Shown here piece after piece: positions 1 to 7,794 of a stretch of 64,000 bases of DNA (positions within the stretch are counted from its first letter, which is position 1; each line of letters starts with the position of its first letter). The notes under the pieces were generated by a model. That model did no database searches. It worked only from the letters and a program-made list of their open reading frames with translations, and was not told the origin of the DNA. The DNA is taken from the NCBI GenBank assembly GCA_040901465.1, contig JBBDYN010000028.1, forward strand, positions 248,001 to 312,000. Reading direction: 5' to 3'. The translations under genes and the position numbers were made by a program. This DNA is from JAUSIF01 sp040901465. GTDB taxonomy: Bacteria; Pseudomonadota; Alphaproteobacteria; Rhizobiales; Xanthobacteraceae.

Positions 1-1
1 C

Positions 2-58
2 TCTATGGAAGAAATGGAAGTCCACCGCGGCGAGCGCGAAATTATCGCGCCGGAATAG
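2..58 (+). CDS. C-terminal tail of an unidentified protein (partial)
   Basis: The window opens inside a gene. In this frame the last residues read ...HRGEREIIAPE followed by TAG at 56-58. Short tails of this kind resemble the end of a conserved rhizobial hypothetical family (possibly DUF6101), but that is recalled, not searched. An alternative frame starting at base 3 stays open to a TGA ending at 65 and cannot be excluded on so few codons. The gene converges on ubiA, and a palindromic repeat separates the two. Confidence 0.45.
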   Translation, partial: SMEEMEVHRGEREIIAPE

Positions 59-106
59 AGCATGATCCCGAGAAGTGGGAACCGGTTCTCGGACAAGATC
101 AGGCTC
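58..106. repeat. Rhizobiales-type intergenic palindrome
   Basis: An imperfect inverted repeat: GAGCATGATC and CCGAGAA on the left, TTCTCGG and GATCAGGCTC on the right, around a GTGGGAACCGG centre. The wording matches a dispersed repeat I recognise from Bradyrhizobium-type genomes. It lies between two convergent genes, where it may act as a bidirectional terminator, and its right arm runs into the last codons of ubiA. Confidence 0.7.
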
Positions 107-1064
107 GAACAAAGAATGCGCCGGGCGACCCGGCGAGCGCATCGAGCACGAGCCCGCCGAACACCAATAATCCCGCATCTCGGTTCGACCGGAACAGTGT
201 GAGGCACAGCGCCGGATCGTTGACGTCGATCGTCCTGATTTGCCAGGCCAGATGCGTGGCAAGCGCTAGCGCACCGGCGAACGCGAAGACGCCGCCGCCG
301 CAAAGCGCGGCGCTTGTTGTGATCAGTAAAACGGCGCCGGTGTAAAAAATCGTCAGTGCTGTCTTCGTCTCAAGGCCGAACAGGCGCGCGGTCGAACGGA
401 TGCCGATGATAGCGTCGTCCTCGCGATCCTGATGCGCGTAGATCGTGTCGTAGCCGATCACCCACAGGATTGATCCCGCATAGAGCACGAACGCTGGAAG
501 ATCGAGCCGTCCGAACACCGCCGCCCAGCCCATCAGCGCGCCCCACGAAAAAGCGAGACCGAGCACGAATTGCGGCCAGAACGTCACGCGCTTCGCGAAC
601 GGATAGAGCGCCACCACGATCAGCGAGGCGACGCCGGTCGCAATCGCGAACCAGTTGAACTGCAGCAATATGACAAGACCGACGAGCGACAGTACCACCG
701 CGAACGCGAACGCCTGCGCGACCGTCACTTGACCCGACGGAATAGGCCGCGAGCGCGTGCGTGCCACCTGCGCGTCGAGCTTGCGGTCGATGATGTCGTT
801 CCAGGTGCAGCCCGCCCCGCGCATCACGACGGCGCCGACCCCGAACAAGGCGAGGAGATACGGGTCGGGCCAGCGCGCGCCGGCAGCGATCGCGGCGAGC
901 GCCGTCGACCACCAGCAAGGCAGGATCAGGAGCCAGGAGCCGATCGGCCGGTCCGCGCGCGCGAGCCGCAAATAGGGACGCGCCCGCAGGGGCGCGATCC
1001 GGTCTACCCAATTGCCCGTTGCATCGGCGACCGGAGCGACCGCCGGTTCGCCGCGGCTCGTCAT
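99..1064 (-). CDS. ubiA: 4-hydroxybenzoate polyprenyltransferase UbiA
   Basis: Inner-membrane enzyme that attaches the polyprenyl chain to 4-hydroxybenzoate, an early step of ubiquinone synthesis. The 321-residue protein has about eight hydrophobic segments. It has both Mg-diphosphate-binding motifs of the UbiA superfamily: NDIIDRKLD (N89, D90, D93, D97) and YDTIYAHQD (D206, D213). The open frame extends further upstream, but the chosen ATG at 1064 gives the family's usual N-terminus and overlaps the preceding gene's stop by four bases (ATGA), which implies translational coupling. The last codons lie in a palindromic repeat. Ubiquinone is the electron carrier feeding the respiratory genes nearby. 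Confidence 0.93.
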   Translation of the reverse strand: MTSRGEPAVAPVADATGNWVDRIAPLRARPYLRLARADRPIGSWLLILPCWWSTALAAIAAGARWPDPYLLALFGVGAVVMRGAGCTWNDIIDRKLDAQVARTRSRPIPSGQVTVAQAFAFAVVLSLVGLVILLQFNWFAIATGVASLIVVALYPFAKRVTFWPQFVLGLAFSWGALMGWAAVFGRLDLPAFVLYAGSILWVIGYDTIYAHQDREDDAIIGIRSTARLFGLETKTALTIFYTGAVLLITTSAALCGGGVFAFAGALALATHLAWQIRTIDVNDPALCLTLFRSNRDAGLLVFGGLVLDALAGSPGAFFVRA

Positions 1065-1564
1065 TGCCGCAGGACGTTGCCGGTCAGCGTATCGAACACG
1101 CCGCTGCCGCCCCCGGCTTCGGGCGGCGGACCGCCGAATGGGGAGCTGCCGAGCGCGCCGCTGAGCCCCTGGCTCGGCGGTGGCGGAGGCGGCGCCGCCG
1201 GCCCCGCGGCCACCTTGCAGACCTGATCGCGCATGGCGAGCGCCTTGGTGTGGCCTTCCTTCGCCTGGTTCACAATTTGCGTCGGCACGCCGCACGCAGC
1301 CTGTTTGTCCGCCAGGAACTTGACGAGTTCTGCTTCCTTCCCCGTGTAATTGCGGAGGAGCCGGCAGATCTCGGGGGCGCTCGCCTTCTTTTCCCCCGCC
1401 GTCTTGAGCGCGAGTCCGCGCTTGTCGACCTCGCCGCGGAGCTTGACGAAGTCGTCTTGGCAGGTGGCTCGCTCGAACGGGTCGCTTTGCTGGGCCAACG
1501 CGTGTCGCATCCCCGCCACGGCAAGCGCCAATAAAATCAGGATCACCACGTAGCGGCCGCGCAT
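1061..1564 (-). CDS. Secreted proline-rich hypothetical protein
   Basis: A 167-residue protein of unknown function. It begins with a basic stretch and hydrophobic segment (MRGRYVVILILLALAVAG) ending near HALAQQ, a good Sec signal peptide. The mature part has three conserved-looking cysteines (in ATCQDD, PEIC and AACG) and a Gly/Pro-rich C-terminus with a run of six prolines. The open frame could start 18 codons earlier, but the signal peptide favours the ATG at 1564. It overlaps ubiA by four bases and is probably cotranscribed. No enzymatic motif is visible. Confidence 0.7.
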   Translation of the reverse strand: MRGRYVVILILLALAVAGMRHALAQQSDPFERATCQDDFVKLRGEVDKRGLALKTAGEKKASAPEICRLLRNYTGKEAELVKFLADKQAACGVPTQIVNQAKEGHTKALAMRDQVCKVAAGPAAPPPPPPSQGLSGALGSSPFGGPPPEAGGGSGVFDTLTGNVLRQ

Positions 1565-1655
1565 GAACGCACCCTTCGACTGCCTATAGGCGTAACAAAT
1601 GCCGCGCGGATGGGGCAAGATCGCCGCGAGCTATTTTCCGACCCAGGGTAAAATC

Positions 1656-2393
1656 ATGGCTTGCCACGATTTTCGCACCCAGCGCCTGCATGTTTCGATC
1701 GATTTGGCCGAGGGGGCCGAAATCGCCCTCGACCGCGGGCAGGCCAATTATGTCCAAAACGTGCTGCGGCTCGCGCACGGCGGCGCTGTCCTCGTCTTCA
1801 ACGGGCGCGCTGGCGAGTGGCACGCCCGCCTTGCCGGCACGAAGCGGCATGCGGTTCTCATCGTCGGGTCGCGTGCGCGAAGGCAGACCGCGCCGGGCGA
1901 ACTCGGCTTTGCCTTCGCGCCGTTGAAGCACGCGCGCCTCGACTACATGGTGCAGAAGGCAGTCGAGATGGGCGCCGCTTTGCTCACGCCGGTATTCACC
2001 CGGCATACTCAGGTCGCGCGCGTGAACTTGGATCGCATGCGCGCCAATGTCGTCGAGGCCGCCGAGCAGTGTGGAATCCTGTCGGTGCCGTCGGTCGAGG
2101 AGCCGCTGCCCTTCGAGCACTGGCTCCAGACACTCGCGCCGGAACGCGTCGTGATCTTCTGCGACGAGGAAACCGAAATCGGCGATCCGTTTGTTGCGCT
2201 CTCTCGTGCACCGGCGGGCCCGCCAACCGTCGTGATCGGCCCGGAAGGCGGCTTCGCTGAATCTGAGCGCGCGGCGTTACTCGCGCGCGCCCCCGTCGTC
2301 CGCCTGTCGCTCGGTCCGCGCATTTTGCGAGCCGATACCGCGGGCGTCGCGGCCCTGGCCCTCGTCCAAGCCGCGCGCGGCGATTGGCGCTAG
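1656..2393 (+). CDS. rsmE: 16S rRNA (uracil-1498-N3)-methyltransferase RsmE
   Basis: Methylates N3 of U1498 in 16S rRNA with S-adenosylmethionine, in the cytoplasm. The 245-residue length is normal for this SPOUT (knotted) methyltransferase family. The family signatures are visible: IGPEGGFAESE near residue 195 and LGPRILRADTA near residue 220, which form the cofactor-binding knot, and an N-terminal PUA-like part with YVQNVLRL. The ATG at 1656 is preferred to an in-frame start 19 codons upstream because it gives the usual N-terminus. It is divergent from the ubiA pair. Confidence 0.93.
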   Translation: MACHDFRTQRLHVSIDLAEGAEIALDRGQANYVQNVLRLAHGGAVLVFNGRAGEWHARLAGTKRHAVLIVGSRARRQTAPGELGFAFAPLKHARLDYMVQKAVEMGAALLTPVFTRHTQVARVNLDRMRANVVEAAEQCGILSVPSVEEPLPFEHWLQTLAPERVVIFCDEETEIGDPFVALSRAPAGPPTVVIGPEGGFAESERAALLARAPVVRLSLGPRILRADTAGVAALALVQAARGDWR

Positions 2394-2394
2394 A

Positions 2395-2437
2395 GCATTT
2401 TCCGGCGAGGTACGCAGCGGTTCGCCGTAGAAAATGC
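2395..2437. repeat. Intergenic palindrome after rsmE
   Basis: GCATTTTCCGGCGA on the left pairs with TCGCCG-TA-GAAAATGC on the right, around a 13-base loop, starting immediately after the rsmE stop. This A/T-ended 'gagcattttc' palindrome is another class I associate with rhizobial intergenic regions. It may terminate rsmE. The rest of the gap to 2653 shows nothing I can name. Confidence 0.6.
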
Positions 2438-2653
2438 GACAAATGAAAGAATCTTCTCGCCAGTTCGCATTCGCGAACTGCCGGGCTTTACGCGCACGCC
2501 TGTAGGGAGGAAACTTTCTGCGCGAGACGGCGTTATCAGCGACCCGGGTGATGCACCTTGTTCGGCCCCATGAGCCGGAGCCTCGTCCCCAACCACCACA
2601 ATTTAGTTGCAGGAATTCTCGACGGTCGGTCAACACGGCGGGATACGACGTTC

Positions 2654-3775
2654 ATGACGGATGAATACAAGTTCGGCCTCGAGGAAGAGTATTTTGTGGT
2701 GGACGCCGAAACCAAGGCGATCCAGCGCAAGATGCCGGCTGCTTTCATCCTCGCCCTGAAACGCGATCTCGGGCCCACGGTCACGCGCGAGATGCTGCAG
2801 GCGCAGCTCGAGGTAATGACGCAGCCGGCGACCTCGATCGCCGCCGCGCGCGTGGAGCTGCGCAATGCTCGCCGTGCGGTCGCCGACATCGCCTCAGGGC
2901 ACGGCCTGTCCTTCTTCGCCTCCGGGACGCACCCGACCGCGACCTGGTCCGACACGCAGCAGACGCCGGCCGCGCGCTACGACGGTGTGATGCACGATCT
3001 GCAAATGGTCGGCGAGCGGAATCTCCTCTGCGGCTTGCATGTGCACGTGGAGTTGCCCGATCCGGACGTGCGTGTCGACGTGATGCGGCGGCTGACGCCC
3101 TATGTGCCGGTCCTGATCGCGCTCGCGACATCCTCGCCGTTCTGGCGTTCGCGCCGCACCGGGCTCATGGGCTACCGGCTCGCCGCTTACGATGAGTTGC
3201 CGCGCACCGGCCTGCCGCCGCTGTTCGAAGGCAAGGCGGACTACGACGCTTATATCGCGACGCTCGTAGAGGCGCGCGTGATCGAGGACGCGAGTTACGT
3301 CTGGTGGGCGCTGCGTCCGTCGCTCAAGCACAAGACGCTCGAACTGCGCGCGCCCGACAGCTGCACGCGCGTGACGGACGCGATCGCGATCGCCTCGATC
3401 TACCGCTCGCTCGTGCGCCGTCTCGTGCGCGATCCGAAGGTCAATGCCGATCTCAACGTGGTGGACGGGGCGATCTCGCTGGAGAACAAATGGCGCGCCC
3501 AGCGCTATGGCATTCACGGCGGCTTCGTCGACCGGCGCTCGCGCCGCGCCGTGACCGTGCCCGAGGTTGTCGAGAATTTGATCGAAGAGATCGGCGAGGA
3601 CGCACGCGCCCTTGGCTGCGAGGCGGAGGTGGCCTCGGCCCGCACGATCCTCAAGGACGGTACCAGCGCCGACGTCCAGATCGCGGTCCACCACGAGGCC
3701 GAGCACCGCACCGGCAGCAGGGCCGAGGCGCTCCAGGCGGTAACCGCGTGGCTTGCCGAGGCGACTCTGGAGTAG
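2654..3775 (+). CDS. YbdK-type carboxylate-amine ligase (GCS2 family)
   Basis: ATP-dependent carboxylate-amine ligase related to glutamate-cysteine ligase. E. coli YbdK has weak glutamate-cysteine ligase activity and its true substrate is unsettled. The 373-residue protein starts with the family signature GLEEEYFVVD at residues 8-17 and has the conserved HVHVELPD and WWALRPS segments. The ATG at 2654 is chosen over an in-frame start 32 codons upstream because the catalytic GLEEEY motif then sits at the normal distance from the N-terminus. The next gene, gshA, is a second member of the same superfamily. Confidence 0.88.
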   Translation: MTDEYKFGLEEEYFVVDAETKAIQRKMPAAFILALKRDLGPTVTREMLQAQLEVMTQPATSIAAARVELRNARRAVADIASGHGLSFFASGTHPTATWSDTQQTPAARYDGVMHDLQMVGERNLLCGLHVHVELPDPDVRVDVMRRLTPYVPVLIALATSSPFWRSRRTGLMGYRLAAYDELPRTGLPPLFEGKADYDAYIATLVEARVIEDASYVWWALRPSLKHKTLELRAPDSCTRVTDAIAIASIYRSLVRRLVRDPKVNADLNVVDGAISLENKWRAQRYGIHGGFVDRRSRRAVTVPEVVENLIEEIGEDARALGCEAEVASARTILKDGTSADVQIAVHHEAEHRTGSRAEALQAVTAWLAEATLE

Positions 3776-3867
3776 GGCGCCCGCGCGGCAATTGTCCCTG
3801 CGGCCGGGGCTTGTGTATCGTCCCGCTCCCGGCTACCCCGCCCGTTCCTTCCGGAGCGTCCCCTCGC

Positions 3868-5238
3868 ATGGCCCGCGACCAAGTCGACCTCACGCCGATT
3901 GAGTCGCGTGACGAACTCGTTGCATGGATCGCGGCGGGCGCGAAGCCGCGCTCGCAATTTCGCATCGGCACCGAGCACGAAAAGCTGCCGTTCGCGGTCG
4001 CCGGCCACGCACCCGTGCCCTACGAGGGCCGCCGCGGAATCCGCGCCCTGCTCGAAGGCATGCGCCACTTGCTCGGCTGGGAGCCGATCATGGAGGGCGA
4101 GACGATCATCGGCCTCGAGGACGTGACCGGCGGCGGCGCGATCACGCTCGAGCCCGGCGGCCAGTTCGAGCTTTCCGGCGCGCAGCTTGAGACCGTGCAT
4201 CAGACCTGCGGCGAGGTGCATGCGCATCTCGCGCAATTGCGCGAGGTCGCGACGCCCCTCGGCGTCGGTTTCCTCGGCATCGGCATGAGCCCGAAATGGA
4301 CGCGCGCAGAGACGCCTGTGATGCCCAAGGGCCGCTACAAGATAATGGCCGCCTACATGCCGAAGGTTGGCAGGCTCGGCCTCGACATGATGTTCCGCAC
4401 CTGCACGGTACAGGTGAATCTCGACTTCTCCTCCGAAGCCGACATGGTGAAGAAGCTCCGCGTCGGCCTCGCGCTGCAGCCGGTCGCGACCGCGCTGTTC
4501 GCGAACTCGCCCTTCACCGAGGGCAAGCCGAACGGCTTTCTCTCGTTCCGCTCGGAAATCTGGCGCGAAACCGATCCCGACCGCACCGGCATGCTGCCCT
4601 GGGCGTTCGAGGAAGGCATGGGCTTCGAGCGCTGGGTCGATTATGCGCTCGGCGTGCCGATGTATTTCGTCAAGCGCGGCGACCGCTATGTCGACGCATC
4701 CGGAAAATCGTTCCGCGACCTCATGGTCGGCAAGCTCGACGAGTTTCCCGGCGAGCGCGCCACGATCTCCGACTGGGCCAACCACCTCACCACGATCTTT
4801 CCGGAGGTGCGGCTCAAGCGTTACCTGGAGATGCGCGGCGCCGACGGCGGGCCGTCCGCCTGTTTGTGCGCGCTGCCGGCGCTTTGGGCCGGGCTGCTCT
4901 ACGACGATGGCGCGCTCGATGCCGCCTGGGATTTGGTCAAGGATTGGAGCGCGGCCGAGCGCCAGCAGCTGCGCGACGACGTTCCACGCCTCGGCTTCAA
5001 CGCGGAAATTCGCGGGCGAAGGATGCGCGGGCTCGCGCGCGACATGGTCTCGCTTGCGCGCGGCGGTCTTGCCCGCCGCTGCCGCTTCGATCGGGCCGGC
5101 CGCGACGAAAGCCACTTCCTCGATCCGCTCGAACGTCTGGTCGAGAGCGGCGAGACGCCGGCCGAAGAGCTGCTGAAGAAATTCGAGAACCAATGGCACG
5201 GCTCGGTCGATCCCGTGTTCGCGGAACTCGCCTACTAG
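3868..5238 (+). CDS. gshA: Glutamate-cysteine ligase, alphaproteobacterial/plant type
   Basis: First step of glutathione synthesis, joining Glu and Cys with ATP in the cytoplasm. At 456 residues it fits the plant/alphaproteobacterial class, not the E. coli class. Visible segments typical of the class are RIGTEHEKLPF, LEPGGQFELSG, GIGMSPKW and MFRTCTVQVNLDF. The frame is open well upstream in the region overlapping the previous gene, but the ATG at 3868 gives the expected N-terminus. Ten bases separate it from the following transporter gene. Confidence 0.93.
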   Translation: MARDQVDLTPIESRDELVAWIAAGAKPRSQFRIGTEHEKLPFAVAGHAPVPYEGRRGIRALLEGMRHLLGWEPIMEGETIIGLEDVTGGGAITLEPGGQFELSGAQLETVHQTCGEVHAHLAQLREVATPLGVGFLGIGMSPKWTRAETPVMPKGRYKIMAAYMPKVGRLGLDMMFRTCTVQVNLDFSSEADMVKKLRVGLALQPVATALFANSPFTEGKPNGFLSFRSEIWRETDPDRTGMLPWAFEEGMGFERWVDYALGVPMYFVKRGDRYVDASGKSFRDLMVGKLDEFPGERATISDWANHLTTIFPEVRLKRYLEMRGADGGPSACLCALPALWAGLLYDDGALDAAWDLVKDWSAAERQQLRDDVPRLGFNAEIRGRRMRGLARDMVSLARGGLARRCRFDRAGRDESHFLDPLERLVESGETPAEELLKKFENQWHGSVDPVFAELAY

Positions 5239-5248
5239 GGACGGCCCC

Positions 5249-6169
5249 GTGTTTCAGATTCCCCGATGGCGTTCGGCGCTCGGCGCCGTCGATCTCGCGC
5301 TCTTTGCCACCGTCGTGCTCGTCTGGGGCACGAGCTGGCTGCCGCTGCGGCTGCAGCTGGGCGTCGTGGCCCCGGAAGTCTCCGGCGTATGGCGCTTCGC
5401 GATCGCGGGCGCGATCATGTTCGGCTGGCTCTTGATCGTTGGCGAGCGCATCCGTTTCGGCGTGGCCGATCATGTGCGCTTCGTCCTGCTCGGCGCGCTT
5501 CTGTTTTCGTTCAATTTTCTGCTCGCCTATTACGGCGGCTTTTACCTGACGTCGGGACTGCTCGCGGTCGTCTTCTCGCTCGCCTCCGTGATCAATCCGT
5601 TGCTCGCCGCCGCGATCGCACGCGTGCTTCCGGAGCCGCGCGTGCTCATCGGCGCCTTGCTCGGCGTTGTCGGTGTCGCGCTCCTGTTTGGGCCCGAAAT
5701 CGTGACCACTGAGGCGAGCCGCGAAACTGCGCTCGGTCTCGCACTTGTGCTTGGCGCAACGCTCTTGTTCTGCACGGGCAACATGTTCTCCGCCGCCTAT
5801 CAGAAGCGCGGCATTCCGGTGCTGCCGGCCAATACCTGGTGCATGGTTTACGGCACGCTCTGGTTCGCGCTCATCGCCGCATTGCGCAGCGAGCAATTCA
5901 TCGTTGAATGGAGCGCGCGTTACCTGCTTTCGATTTTTTGGCTCGCGATTCCCTCGACGGTCGTCGCCTTCGCCGCCTATCTCACGTTGCTCGGCAGGAT
6001 TGGTGCGGGGCGTGCAAGCTATTCGACGGTGCCCGTGCCTGTCGTCGCGCTCGCCATGTCGACGATGTTTGAGGGCTACGCCTGGACCCTGTCCGCGGCC
6101 ATCGGCGTCGTGCTCGTGCTGATCGGCAACGTCATCGTGCTGTCGAAGGGGCAGGGCGCGCGCCCGTAG
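5249..6169 (+). CDS. EamA/DMT-family membrane transporter
   Basis: A 306-residue integral membrane protein with about ten hydrophobic helices and two EamA-type halves, typical of drug/metabolite exporters. The first helix contains VVLVWGTSWLPLRLQLG, a common EamA opening. The start is GTG, ten bases after the gshA stop, so it is probably cotranscribed with gshA. The substrate cannot be read from sequence. Position suggests export of an amino acid or thiol-related metabolite, but that is inference. Confidence 0.85.
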   Translation: MFQIPRWRSALGAVDLALFATVVLVWGTSWLPLRLQLGVVAPEVSGVWRFAIAGAIMFGWLLIVGERIRFGVADHVRFVLLGALLFSFNFLLAYYGGFYLTSGLLAVVFSLASVINPLLAAAIARVLPEPRVLIGALLGVVGVALLFGPEIVTTEASRETALGLALVLGATLLFCTGNMFSAAYQKRGIPVLPANTWCMVYGTLWFALIAALRSEQFIVEWSARYLLSIFWLAIPSTVVAFAAYLTLLGRIGAGRASYSTVPVPVVALAMSTMFEGYAWTLSAAIGVVLVLIGNVIVLSKGQGARP

Positions 6170-6177
6170 TACCGACG

Positions 6178-7056
6178 TTACTCAGCGGCTTCGACTTCGG
6201 CGAGATTGTCGAGCCCTTGGACGACGTGGATCGCGAGCGCGTCGGCAAGCACGGAACTCTCGTGCGGATTTCGCAGCAACCCGATGTCGATCGCAGGCAA
6301 TGACGGAAAACCCTCGCCGGGGCCGAGCACGCGCAGGCCGGGCCGCAATCCGGATTCCGGAAGCACGGTGACGGCAAGACCCGCGAGCACCGCCGCGATG
6401 ACGGCGCCCGCATTGCCGCTCGTGTAGAGAATCCGGTGTGGCCGGCCGAGCTCCTGCAATTGCTCGATCGCTGAGCGGCGCCACGGGCAGGTCAAGCGTG
6501 AAAGCGCAAGCGGCAACGGATCGTCGAGATGCGTCGCGTGCATGGATGACGACAGCCACAGCAGGCGCTCGCGCCGGATAATTTCGCATGGCCGGTTGGC
6601 GGCGCGTTGCGTGATGATGGCAAGATCGACGTCGCCGGCGTCGATGCGCTGCACCAGTTCCATCGTCGGTTCGCAAAATACCGTGAGCTCCACGTCCGGA
6701 TGCGAGCGCGAGAACCGCGCCATGATTTCCGGGAGATATCGGTCCGCGTAATCGTCCGGCACGCCAAGCCGCACGCGGCCGGAGAGTGCTGCGCTCGCGA
6801 AGGACGATATCGCCTCGGCGTTCAACTTCACGATCCGTCGCGCGTAATCGAGCAGCCGCTCGCCTTGGTCGGTGAGCTTCGATGCGCGCCCGTCACGTTC
6901 GAAGATCGGCCGCCCGATCCGTTCCTCGAGCCGCTTCATCTGCATGGAGACCGCTGACTGCGTTTTGTGCACGACCTCTGCGGCGCGCGTGAAGCTGCCG
7001 GTCTCGGCGATGGCGACGAAGGTCTTGAGCTGATCGATGTCGAGGAGGGCGGTCAT
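6178..7056 (-). CDS. LysR-family transcriptional regulator (LrhA-like)
   Basis: A 292-residue DNA-binding regulator. Residues about 5-65 form the winged helix-turn-helix (DIDQLKTFVAIAETGSFTRAAE, then QSAVSMQMKRLEERIG). The rest is a periplasmic-binding-like effector domain. The ATG at 7056 is preferred over an in-frame start 20 codons upstream because LysR proteins normally begin just before the first helix. It is transcribed divergently from the DUF1127 gene, the classical arrangement for LysR control of a neighbour. Only eight bases separate its stop from the convergent EamA gene. Confidence 0.9.
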   Translation of the reverse strand: MTALLDIDQLKTFVAIAETGSFTRAAEVVHKTQSAVSMQMKRLEERIGRPIFERDGRASKLTDQGERLLDYARRIVKLNAEAISSFASAALSGRVRLGVPDDYADRYLPEIMARFSRSHPDVELTVFCEPTMELVQRIDAGDVDLAIITQRAANRPCEIIRRERLLWLSSSMHATHLDDPLPLALSRLTCPWRRSAIEQLQELGRPHRILYTSGNAGAVIAAVLAGLAVTVLPESGLRPGLRVLGPGEGFPSLPAIDIGLLRNPHESSVLADALAIHVVQGLDNLAEVEAAE

Positions 7057-7100
7057 GCTGCAACTCCGAGTATCATCACGCCAGTTGATGAAACAGATTA

Positions 7101-7114
7101 GAAACATTCGTTTC
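7101..7114. promoter_or_regulatory. Candidate LysR operator between divergent genes
   Basis: GAAAC-ATTC-GTTTC is a perfect 5-bp inverted repeat with a 4-base spacer, lying 45 bases upstream of the LysR start and about 127 bases upstream of the DUF1127 start. A direct repeat of GAAACA sits just beside it. The position fits an autoregulatory LysR site, but no binding consensus for this regulator is known to me. Confidence 0.35.
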
Positions 7115-7240
7115 ACTTATCAATCTGAAGCCGGCATCTAGGCGCCGTTCGAAGCGGATCTCCGTCGAAATCGGGTTGCGCGCGGATCGTCTGCGCGCGA
7201 ATAGGCAGCCTCCGCCCGCGATCCACAGATGGAAAGAGCC

Positions 7241-7588
7241 ATGTCGATCTTGAGCGCGACCGCCAGTACCGCCTTCGAGTCGCGCACGGGCATTTCCGCG
7301 CACCTGCTCGCCGCACTGCGCTGGATCGCGCGCGCGTGCCGCGCCTTTGGCGGCCAGCGAGTGGTAGCCGATCTCGCGCGCATGGACGACCGCATGCTGC
7401 GCGACATTGGGCTAAATCGCGGCGATCTGCGCGACGCCGCCTCCGGTCCGCTCATGCAGGATCCGACCGTCGTCCTGTTCCGGCGCGCGTCCGAACGCCG
7501 CTCAGCGCGCGAACGCTACGCCAACGCCGATCGCGCCGCCGACATCGCCGAGCGCATCAGCCGCAAGCACTTCGTTCCCTATTACTGA
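7241..7588 (+). CDS. DUF1127 (YjiS-like) protein with extended C-terminus
   Basis: A 115-residue protein. Residues about 28-66 match the DUF1127 core: WIARACRAF, then LARMDDRMLRDIGLNRGDL. Classic members are about 45-60 residues, so this one has an added charged, Arg-rich C-terminal tail ending in HFVPYY. Members of the family have been tied to RNA turnover and to phosphate and polyamine responses in alphaproteobacteria. The ATG at 7241 has a GAAAGAG ribosome-binding site; an in-frame ATG at 7229 is possible. A strong hairpin follows the gene. Confidence 0.85.
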   Translation: MSILSATASTAFESRTGISAHLLAALRWIARACRAFGGQRVVADLARMDDRMLRDIGLNRGDLRDAASGPLMQDPTVVLFRRASERRSARERYANADRAADIAERISRKHFVPYY

Positions 7589-7640
7589 TCGCGCGTTTTT
7601 CTTCCCGGCAGCCTTCGCCCAATCCCCGGCTGCCGTTCCT

Positions 7641-7668
7641 GCGCCCGCTGGCTCCGTCCAGCGGGCGC
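7641..7668 (+). terminator. Hairpin terminator after the DUF1127 gene
   Basis: GCGCCCGCTGG and CCAGCGGGCGC form a perfect 11-bp stem with a CTCCGT loop, followed by ATCTTATT. It lies about 50 bases after the stop codon. A weaker GGCAGCC/GGCTGCC hairpin sits just upstream. Confidence 0.65.
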
Positions 7669-7794
7669 ATCTTATTGCGCACGCATGAATTTTACGCGCA
7701 TCAGGAATGCGCCACGACATTGCGCTCGCGCTCCAAATCGTGCCCGCGCGTGCACGGGCGCAATCGCGCCTTCAAGTTTCCGGCAGATCCCGCC

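Noticed and set aside
3514..5199. 561-codon minus-strand open frame opposite gshA
   Set aside because: Antisense shadow; no family features and no start signal.
5266..5712. Arg/Ala-rich plus-strand frame inside the EamA gene
   Set aside because: Out-of-frame shadow; the true frame has ten membrane helices.
7336..7794. Long N-terminal extension of the Bcr/CflA transporter
   Set aside because: The upstream in-frame codons are Arg/Ser-rich and run over the DUF1127 gene in another frame; family members start near 7795.
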